Origin: Eutrigla gurnardus
Lineage: Eukaryota > Chordata > Actinopteri > Perciformes > Triglidae
NCBI GenBank assembly: GCA_963514095.1
Contig: OY741270.1
Location: 18,574,554 to 18,638,553 of the forward strand
Length of the DNA stretch: 64,000 nt
Direction of reading: 5' to 3'
Made by a program: the position numbers and the translations under genes. The notes under the pieces were generated by a model, which saw only the letters and a list, made by a program, of their open reading frames with translations, ran no database searches and had not been told where the DNA came from. Shown one piece after another: positions 55,781-64,000 of this stretch (positions are counted from its first letter, which is position 1; the number at the start of each line of letters is the position of its first letter).

Positions 55781-58160
55781 GCAGATCTTCCACTGAACTA
55801 TGAATCGGAGGAGAGCATAAAGTTGGCGATGTGAGAGAGGAGCACAAAGGGATCATTACACTCAATCCAGGTAATAAAATCAATAAACCACATGCTTGGT
55901 GATTCAAATTCGATTAACCTAGATTGCCATGCAAAGTATTTACAGGAAGTGAGTCATGAGGTACGCCACATAGTCCTCCACCATCTAGATGCTTCATGTG
56001 CCAAAAATGTGGCCACGTATACAGCAAATGGCAAAAAAAAAAGCAAGCAGAGATGTGGTAAAGGTGCATGAGTTTGGGAATGCAGAGAAGGAGCTAAACT
56101 AAGGTGTGGAGGAGAGCATATCTCAAGCTATGGTGGGTTGTTAAATCAGAAAGAAAGCAGCAGAGGTGCAAGGTCTCCTAGGGTTTTATATGCTGAAGCA
56201 GTGAAGAAAGTGTCCGGGCAGACAGATGCCCCTCAATCAGTGGGAACAGAGAGAAACAACAGACCCTGTAGGGGATGGGATATGTTAGCTGTAATAAAGA
56301 TATCATAACTGTGGGTAAGACGGTATTGTTTATGGAAGAAGCACCTACGAGCAAGAAGACTAAAGATCATAGTAAAACCAGCTGAGAACCTTGGAAGCAA
56401 ACGACTCACAGTGGAGGAAATGCTAAGTGAAGGAATAATTATCTGTGAGGCGGGGGTGGCTCTTCATGATGTCAGCTATTCTAAAGTGTAATGCAAGAAG
56501 CCTGATGGAAAATAATTCAAAAGGTTGTTTTTTTTCAAATTTCAAACTAGCCTCACCTAATATGCATACAAGGGAGTCACAATGGGATTTTGTTTTATAT
56601 TGTCATGCTGCAATTAGGAATGATAGGAAAGCCGGGCAAGGTGGTGGGCGTCAACATTTTTGAAGAATGGGCTTAGTCATAATTGAACTAATTTAGGGAA
56701 ACAACGAGAATCCATAGTAATTAAAGTGTGGACAGGAAAGGACAGCTTAGTGATAGTCAATTACTTTAATCCTTTTAACAGACTACGCTCTTAGGATCGA
56801 CACAAGGGAAAGTTGTATGGTGGGGAGGTTTTAATGCACACAGTACTTTGTGGGGGAGTTATAAAACAGATGCTAATGGGTCTGTAATTGTGGAATTTAT
56901 GGATGGAGGGTTTAGTGTGTATTAATGATGGAAAGGGCACAAGATATAACAGTACACAGAATACACAAAGAGCAATCGATCCGACACTCACCCATTATAA
57001 TTGCACATGTTAGCACTTGGAATGGAGCACGATTGGAATAGAGATACATCAAGACGGGAGTGAGAACGTCATGAAGGAAGTTAGGTAACACTGACTGGGA
57101 AGCATTCCAACAGTTAAGCGAAGTAAGGCGTGTCGAGCTTTTAGGAAAACAAATGTGGAAGAATTGAATGCAAAGTTGGTTACGACCATTATACAGACAG
57201 CAGAAAAACAAAACAATTCCAAAGAGTGCGAACATAAAAAGAGTGTGCCATGGTGGGATGACAACACAGCAATTCGGGCGAGATTGTGGAAGAAGCAGGA
57301 CATATTTATGAAGTATCTATTGGGCTCTTATGGCAGCGGTCCTAGATTATGGACGGACAGCTAATATGTCTGCGGCCAAAACCAACCACAGAAGCTTGAT
57401 GTTGAACAAGCTCAGGCTCTAAGAATTTATAGTGGTGCATTTAAAACATCACCAGTATCTGCAGTGCAAGTTGAAATGGGGGAAATGCTTCTACAAATTC
57501 AGAGGTGTTGAGGTCATCAATTCAAATATCTGAGACACACCCCGCCCAAACCTGCCTTCCCTTTATTTCTCTGTAGATTGAATCTAATTAATTCATTTGC
57601 TAATCTAATTGTGAATCAACCAAATCAAACAAATACTTGGAAACTGTGAAACCCCCCTCATGGTCTGATTATGCTTGGTGAGGTCAGACCTTGATCATTG
57701 CTGTGTGATTAATGCTTTGTAGTGCTATGGATTGACGGTCCAAATCTAAGGCGATAGGACCAAGGTCCTGAGGCTGCCCTTCAATATATTCATATTTACA
57801 AATGGTCAAAATAACTGAAGACTGGGCATTCAGGCGCTGCATCCACCTTTCAGTATACGCAGCTGAATTGGTTGGAATAATTTTAGCATTGCAATGAAAG
57901 AAAATAATCTGAAAGTAGTCATGCAGTCAGGATGTATTGTATGACATTTTCCATGTGCTACTCAGACTGCATTATAGGGCTTTGGATATCTCCTTCCTTG
58001 GGGAGGAAGAAATTGAACAGGCAGACTTATTCGCTATCATTAAAACAACAGGTAATTAACAGGCATCAAAGCAGGTTAAAACTATCATAAACGACAGTAT
58101 GCACAAAAAGAGATGGCCATTACCCATCTGAGAACAGGATATACAGAATTTAATCAAATG
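55780..58160 (+). mobile_element. Decayed I/Nimb-type non-LTR retrotransposon (LINE), near full length
   Basis: Recognisable in order, in several frames with stops and frameshifts. (1) ORF1 gag with CCHC-knuckle remnants: RCFMCQKCGHVYSKW near 55990, then LRCGGEHISSYGG near 56110 and LYAEAVKKV near 56195. (2) Endonuclease N-terminus ILKCNARSLMEN at about 56475, later NAHSTLWGSYKTDANGS at about 56835 and a CINDGKGTRYN-like segment near 56920. (3) The region before the reverse transcriptase, KSVPWWDDNTAIRARLWKKQ at 57238-57297. (4) Late ORF2 QALRIYSGAFKTSPVSAVQV at about 57412. (5) RNase H motif LSVYAAELVGIILALQ at about 57850. (6) Post-RNase-H ITHLRTGYTEFNQM at about 58113. Gag knuckles, APE endonuclease, RT and a terminal RNase H indicate the I superfamily. 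Most of the RT core appears deleted. Not functional. The 5' limit is approximate. Confidence 0.85.
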
Positions 58161-58164
58161 CTAT

Positions 58165-58560
58165 AGAATATATTTTATTTTGACGTTTATTGAGCAGGGA
58201 CAAATGCACTAAACATTATTTCATATAAAATAAGAAACAGATGTCATGACTACAGGATTCCAGCCAAGGCTAATTTGCAACCCCTGTCCCTGGTTAGGCC
58301 CTTACTATAAAAGCCCAGGTTCAGAAGTTAAAATAGTACAAAAGTTAAAATAGTACAGAAACGTTAAAATACAAAACATGTAAAAACAAGACAAAAAATA
58401 CAGACACTCAAAACAGATAAAAGGCAGGAGATTAAATAATAGAGTGGTAGGTAAAAGTCAATGTTAGCAGGCTTGTTTCAGTTTCAGCCATTTGTTTTGC
58501 TTGTTTGTTAAAAACCCTGAGCTCTGTCAATGTGTTTCCACTGTTTTCTTTGTTTACCAT
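58165..58560. repeat. Probable dispersed repeat with short tandem TTAAAATAGTAC units
   Basis: Starts TTTATTTTGACGTTTATTGA GCAGGGACA and contains CCAAGGCTAATTTGCAACCC CTGTCCCTGG, phrases I associate with a fish interspersed repeat. At 58326-58370 there are about three copies of a GTTAAAATAGTACA-like unit. Family not identified; it may have inserted into the LINE 3' region. Confidence 0.4.
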
Positions 58561-58620
58561 TTGGCAAAGGTTGTTCACACACTGGAAAATAAGTTGAAGA
58601 AATGAGAGGCTTACAAATAT

Positions 58621-58621
<1 letters not shown>

Positions 58622-58718
<97 letters not shown>
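58622..58718. repeat. (CA)n microsatellite, about 48 units
   Basis: Perfect CA array about 400 bp upstream of slc38a6. Confidence 0.97.
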
Positions 58719-58844
58719 GAAATGTGGATGGAAAACATAATAATACGGGTAATGTGTTAGGATTAATCTATTGATGAATGTCTTAACAACAACAGGAATA
58801 AAGCAGAAATGTAAGGATTTTTTCCCCTGTTAATTGACTGCTGC

Positions 58845-58925
58845 TAAGCTCCAGTCCAGTAGATGGCGGTAACGCGCCTTTAAGTTGCTTTGCCAAGCGC
58901 CATTATGAACCAGAGAAGAAGAAGA
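58845..58925 (+). repeat. LINE/SINE-type 3' tail ending in GAAGAAGAAG
   Basis: CCAGTAGATGGCGGTAACGC followed by GCCAAGCGCCATTATGAACC and AGAGAAGAAGAAGA. I recognise this as a tail common in fish genomes, where it ends in trinucleotide AAG repeats. GGCGGT and the later GCGCCAT suggest a small hairpin. It may be the true 3' end of the LINE at 55780-58160, separated by later insertions and the CA array (inference). Confidence 0.5.
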
Positions 58926-59113
58926 CGCCTGACGTGAGTTATAAACAACAATAGTCAGCAGCTGATAAGTTGATAAGAGGGCAGTTTAAAAGCGATTTAA
59001 GAGAAGATGCGCTCATAACTCTTTACGTCGTCGCCCGGACTCGAGTCTTCTTGAGTTTGACCGCGAGACAGAAAGAGTGTGTTTGCTGCCGTTTCGGTTC
59101 TCCAAAGTAGAAA
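58926..59113 (+). promoter_or_regulatory. slc38a6 proximal promoter and 5' UTR
   Basis: The 188 bp between a repeat tail rich in GAAGAAG and the slc38a6 ATG. A CRE-like TGACGTGA lies at about 58932-58939, and GC/CpG content rises toward 59030-59060. The ATG context is AAAATGA. The upstream boundary is set by repeat-derived sequence, so the unique promoter is unusually short. Confidence 0.45.
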
Positions 59114-62066
59114 ATGAGCATCAACAGAAATGCAAACACACACTATAGTGAATACGTTGCCGGGGACGTCGAAGGAAACGAACGCACGCCGTTATTAACA
59201 AATGTAAGTATTACAACAGCATCTCGTCTTTCTGTGAAACATCAGTGTAACTGTGTGAACTTCAGGAAGAATAAGCAGCTTTTCTAAAACAGGCTAAACT
59301 ATCAGTAAATCAAGTTCACCGACAAGTCAAAAGTGCTGTGTATGACAGAAATCACGTGCTTTCCCTGCATTCTTTAGTTTCCTCTTGCGTTCTGCCTCTG
59401 TCAGCACTTTAAGGGAAAGTCCACCCTAAAACTGAAATTGCACCAATGTATTTCAGTTATTATTTTCCACTGAGTATGCATCTCTATCCTATTTATACAT
59501 TTAAATGGGAAGTCCATTGATTTAACAGATTGCACATCATGTATAGTATAACATATGTCTAATGTTTCATGGCTCTGGAAGGAGCTTCCCAAAGTCTATT
59601 TACTAAGTTCCTTAATTTCATTTAGATTTAACTTTAAGAAGCACAGCGTGAGTCATTTTCTGAACTTGTAGGATGTAAACTCCTCGGCTTATTTGTTGTC
59701 AATCTCTGAACAAACACACAGCAATACGGAGGAGGACACATCCATGGTGTCCTAAGTGGGAGGTAAATCCCAATCAAGACACGTATTGATGATGATTAGC
59801 GACTGTGATGTTTTTTTTTAAATTGGTCCATTAACACTATAGTAGTGATTTGATCGTGTGAGCTCAAAGACTTTTTGTTTGATATTCAAAAAGTTCCATT
59901 TTACTGTGAAATACATTTGCATTTTGTCTTTCTCTCTGATGTTGAACAAAGGAATACATTCTTCAGATTTACAAAGTAATAGTAGGCTATTTTATGTATA
60001 CATTAGACTTTTGAGTGTGTTAACATTACACAGTCTGAAGACATGCAGAAGCAGAGAAATGTGGATCCACGTAGACCTTTTGTAAAGTTCATTCATAGTG
60101 AGTAACCTGACATAATGTAGGTGCATGAACAATGAATGATCATCAGTATTAATCATTTCCTGTTACCATGTGTCTAAATCCCCTTATTCGAGTAGCGAGA
60201 GTAGAAAGAAACACCCTTGCACTTAATTTGATGATGTTATGTTAATGAGTCACACCTCATATTTTAAAGCATCCCTCAAATGACTTTATTGTGTTATTTA
60301 GATTTAACCCCGTCACCAATCTGAAACCAAGCAGCACAAGATATAAATAAATAGTGAGAAATTAGAAAAGGAGCCAGGTGAGATGAGCAACCAGTACTTA
60401 AGTCACATTCTTCAAATCCACGTAATTGAATTTGCTGCGTTGGCACCCAGTCGTCGTTTACTTCCTGTCTTCTGGTACTGTAACCCAGGGTGAATCTGAT
60501 TCACCGGCCCGCAGGTCAATCCGAGCTTGTTGTGACACTGACACCAGAGTTGCCACTCGTTCTCTCCAGGATATCCCCTATTAGAGAGGTCAAGCAGTTT
60601 GGGCAGCTCCCCTTATCCTCAGCTCAGGCAGCTGTCCCACAGCTAGCAGCTCAAATCCCACCCCATCCATTCCCATTTCCATTCCCTGATCCTACATGCC
60701 ACTGCACTGTTGTTTCATGACATCCATCATCGGGGCTGGCCAGCTGTTCTCTTAAAGCTCTTAGAAAAATAATCAGATTTCTTCCATCTTCACACTCATT
60801 GTTTCATCTCTTTTATTATCTTTTATTCACATGTTATCTCTGATGTGTGTGCAGGGATCGGCGCCGAACCGAGCAAAAGGAGCCTCCTTCGCCTCCTCTG
60901 TGTTTAACATGATGAATGCCATCATGGGCAGCGGCATACTGGGTCTGGCTTACGCTATGGCTAGCACTGGAATACTGGGTTTTTGGTAAGAAAGCTCTCA
61001 TTGCACCTTTTACCTCCATGTTCTTTACATATCTGACAGCTCATTAATTTCTAATCTATGTACTCGTCCTCTCTAGTATCCTGTTAACAGTGGTGTCCAG
61101 CCTGGCAGCGTACTCTATTCATCTTCTTCTGACACTATGTGACCAAACAGGTGAGAGACTAACAATGGATTCAAAGTCTAACTCTAACTCTTTTTTTTCT
61201 CACCCACATCCTGGATTGTCCCCCTTAATTCACACATGATTTTATCACTTTTCAGGGAAGCTAGCTGATATGTTGCTATCTCGTTATGTCTTTATTCACT
61301 TCCTAGTTGTAATTGAATCAGCTGATGTTTAAATAATGTTTAAAAGGCTCAAAGGAACCAGAATGAGACAGAAAGAGGTAACAGTGACTTATTGACGATC
61401 AATTATCACCAAGATACTATTGAATTTCCTAAGGGTGGGATATCTTATCTTATTTTAATCATCTTTGAAAAGGAACTCCACCTATTTAACACATTAAAGT
61501 ATGCTGTCAGGTCTTGGGAAGTTCCGCTGCATATGTATGGAAAGCTTTTTGTCTCACGTTCAGTTAGGTCTGAAGACTACATGTTTGAAAACTATGAAGG
61601 TGTGAAGTTAGGAATAAGTGACGTTTGTATCCCTCCTCATCTCTGCTTGAGGCCAGCAGCTCAACACTGTATTAGCCCCTACTAGCATAACACACCCGAA
61701 TCTATGACAGGACTGTCGGCAGTTGAGTAATTGTGGGTAATGTAGGCACCAGGGTCTGACAAGGGACTAAAAAGACCATAATTCTGGTTCTGCTAAACTG
61801 TACATGATGTAAGAGTGTAAAGCTGACTCGGTTGAGTGGGTGTGATTGTTTTTTATTCTCTCACAGGTATTAATTCATATGAAGACCTTGGAGGGAAAGC
61901 CTTACAAAAACCAGGAAAAGTAAGTTAATACGTTTTCCCTGTTAAAAAAAATGAATTCACTCACTTATGATTTCAATATGACGGAACACTTGTTCACACT
62001 AACGGCCTTTTCACAATTCTTTTTAGGTTTTGGTTGGAATTTCTATCATAATCCAAAATATTGGTG
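59114..62066 (+). CDS. slc38a6: slc38a6, SNAT-family amino-acid transporter, first 5 coding exons, partial
   Basis: N-terminal part of the SLC38 member 6 sodium-coupled neutral amino-acid transporter-like membrane protein (APC superfamily; substrates poorly defined). Exons: 59114-59203, 60855-60985, 61077-61150, 61867-61919 and 62027-62066. They encode 129 residues in one frame with GT-AG introns. The cytosolic N-terminus ends ERTPLLTN. TM1 follows with [20 protein letters not shown], the conserved unwound substrate-site helix (human [20 protein letters not shown]). TM2 is LLTVVSSLAAYSIHLLLTLC, then YEDLGGKALQKPGK, and TM3 begins VLVGISIIIQNIG, matching human VVAGTIIIQNIG. The last donor GTAAGT (62067) leads into an intron running to the window edge; I could not find exon 6 (human AMSSYLLIIKTE) in 62067-64000. 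Orientation is divergent from trmt5. Confidence 0.94.
59204..60854 (+). other. slc38a6 intron 1
   Basis: 1.65-kb intron. A segment starting TTTAAGGGAAAGTCCACCCT (59408-59427) resembles one end of a common fish inverted-repeat element, but no matching second end was found. Otherwise AT-rich and unremarkable. Confidence 0.5.
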
Positions 62067-64000
62067 GTAAGTCAGCTCCATTTCACTGTACAGTTATATA
62101 CATTTCTTTGACATGTTGAACATAAACCGATTTTTATAGAAGCAGTGTTGAAGAGGGTGCTTTATAGTCTGTTTTGGAGGCAAATAGTGCCCCCCACTGG
62201 TGATAACAAGCCTCAGTGCTTCGTTCTGGTCCCTCCTTCCTGTGAGGCTATTATTCAGATTCTCTGATAACCTTTGACCCTATAGCCGCTGTCCTCTTGG
62301 CCCCCTCCCCTGGGCCTGAAACCTGACTTCTCGTCTAATTGATCACTGATGGTAAACCCACCCAGTGTTGAGTAACCTAATGGGACCCATCCCTTTATTT
62401 CCCCACCCCCACACTTCTTCTTCTCTCTCTCCCTCTCTCCCTCTGCCATCCATTCACCCGTCCCTCGGCCACAAACTGCGCTCCTCAGACGGTGCGGAGC
62501 TAAGGTGATCGCTCCTCTGCAGTCATTAGTGGCACGGCTGAGTGGATTATTGCCGTGCCCTCTGGTATGTTTGTGGTTTTCCCAGCATGGGGCAGTATGT
62601 GTGAGAGTGTGAGAGCCAGCACTGCAGCATGCATCTGTCTACACCCCGGGCCCCTTTTATAAGAGTGCAATTAGCCCCACTCTGGGTAAACATTCATCTG
62701 TACTGCCAAAGGCTGATGGGCCAATTGACCTTAATTACTGACCAGCCCAGGGCTCTCACAGCCCGCCTGTCCCCTCACTCTTAATGAAATGAAAGTGGCT
62801 CTGTCTTATGTTGAACACACTCTGCCACTGTTCGCTGACCACACACAGAAGGTTTGCATACATTCTCCTTTCATTTTTTACATACATGCTTATTATTAGA
62901 ATATGTTTTCCTACCACTTGGCCAATAACAATCCTTTTCCTTCACCCAAGGGTCTTTTTTCTAAAGAGATGTAAGTATTCTCCCACCCAGGAATTCCCAT
63001 GAAAGTGTTGTTGTGCTTCCCTCAACCTACTGCGTGGAATTAAACCATTGCATCATGCCTGCTGTGTGATCCCCGTCAGTGTGTCTTTTATGGGCTTGTT
63101 TGGTTGAAACATTTCATTTAAATTTTTTTTGTGGTTCGTTTAAATAGATGGATATACTTTTTGGCTAAAACACTCGAGCAACTGCTGCTTCAGAATAACC
63201 TCATTGACAGATTTTAGTGCTTATAAATGGCATTAGTTATTCACGGAGCGAGTGTCCTTGAGTCTGTGTGGGCTCGAGGGTTATTGGAGGAATTTTCTTT
63301 TATAAACAAATACAGGATCTGAGGGATTATGGTCTAGGCTTATTTAACGGCGAGTGCAAGACCTGCCTCGGGGGGCAATGAGGTCCCGGCTAACTCTGGC
63401 TCTGCCTGGCTTCACAAAGTTAAATCCCTTAACATTATCTCCCTTTATGACTGACCACACACTGCAGCTGAATCCCCATTTCTGCCAGAAACTCTCACCC
63501 TTGTGCAATCCCCATCTTTCCCATTTTCCTCCTGGTGTTTTGAGGGGCTCGTGTGACCCTCAAGAAGTGACCCCCCATCCCCTCTCTGATTGGCTGTCTG
63601 TCGGAAGGATATTGGAGCCCCGTCGCAGGCCGATAATATCCGGTTTCCTAGTGAGGTGGAGAAAGTGGGAGAAATACCTGGATTAGCGTCAGAGATCATT
63701 ATTGTTAGCATTCCTCCCCCCCCCCTCGCACTTCTCCATCCTGGCTGCTGCCCAGTCTCCAGCAGTTGGAAGATCTGTATAACGTCTGCTCCTCTGCACC
63801 GAGGGCTTTGCTGGTGATCCCCTTGAGCTGCTTGCCCCACCCATCTGCATTAACTCAGAGCCGCAGTTCCCCCTCCACCCTGCCTTCCATTTCCTCGTGC
63901 TGGAAAACACTCGCCACCCTCGCACAGCAATTTAGGCTTGCTCGTGGCAACATGCAATCTAGTTGTTTGGTGTGATTGTGTGCTTTTCTTTGTTAATTTT
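62067..64000 (+). other. slc38a6 intron 5 (start), with candidate conserved non-coding blocks
   Basis: Intron from the donor at 62067 to the window edge. Two blocks, about 62460-62790 and about 63230-63960, have balanced composition, are low in simple repeats and carry homeodomain-type cores (for example TTAATTA at 62731-62737). They read like enhancers rather than ordinary fish intron. No exon with the expected AMSSYLL-type sequence was found. Confidence 0.45.

Noticed and set aside
59400..59600. A complete MITE in slc38a6 intron 1 starting TTTAAGGGAAAGTCCACC
   Set aside because: Only one plausible end was found; no inverted partner or target duplication.
62067..64000. slc38a6 exon 6
   Set aside because: No segment encoding the expected SSYLLIIKTE-like sequence between an AG and a GT was found; it should lie beyond the window.

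Overview
This window is vertebrate nuclear DNA, almost certainly from a spiny-rayed (percomorph-like) teleost. The genes are intron-rich with GT-AG splicing. The proteins match fish and human orthologues closely. Long (AC)n arrays are frequent, and the interspersed repeats are ones I recognise as widespread in fish. The species cannot be named from the sequence.

The gene order is the conserved SIX cluster neighbourhood known from human chromosome 14: six1 (minus, 4894-6542), six4 (minus, 14329-18912), mnat1 (plus, 20681-51411, 8 exons), trmt5 (minus, 51839-54958, 5 exons) and the first five coding exons of slc38a6 (plus, 59114-62066, running off the right edge). All splice joins given here keep the reading frame and follow GT-AG. 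six6 would be expected to the left and is not in the window. The paralogue letter (probably six1b/six4b) is inferred from synteny and needs a tree.

Layout: 1-4.9 kb is non-coding flank with a hAT-like MITE (2254-3061). 4.9-6.5 kb is six1. 6.6-14.3 kb is a gene-free interval, the likely home of six1/six4 enhancers; it holds an exact MEF3 (SIX-binding) motif at 8885 and a perfect 14-bp inverted ACCTG palindrome at 11767. 14.3-18.9 kb is six4, with a cluster of Z-DNA-prone dinucleotide repeats in intron 1. 18.9-20.7 kb separates the divergent six4 and mnat1 starts. mnat1 covers 31 kb, mostly introns with several transposon relics. mnat1 and trmt5 converge with only 427 bp between stop codons. 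A decayed full-length I/Nimb-type LINE (about 55.8-58.2 kb) lies between the divergent trmt5 and slc38a6 promoters.

Functionally, six1 and six4 are homeodomain transcription factors of the Pax-Six-Eya-Dach network (muscle, placodes, ear, kidney). The three neighbours are housekeeping-type genes: a CDK-activating kinase/TFIIH subunit (mnat1), a tRNA m1G37 methyltransferase (trmt5) and an SLC38 amino-acid transporter (slc38a6). They are probably bystanders kept in synteny because they sit among SIX regulatory elements (inference). I found no novel multi-gene system. The most useful observations are the 8-nt coding first exon of trmt5 that creates its mitochondrial presequence, the LINE splitting a promoter pair that is close in mammals, and several candidate regulatory elements.
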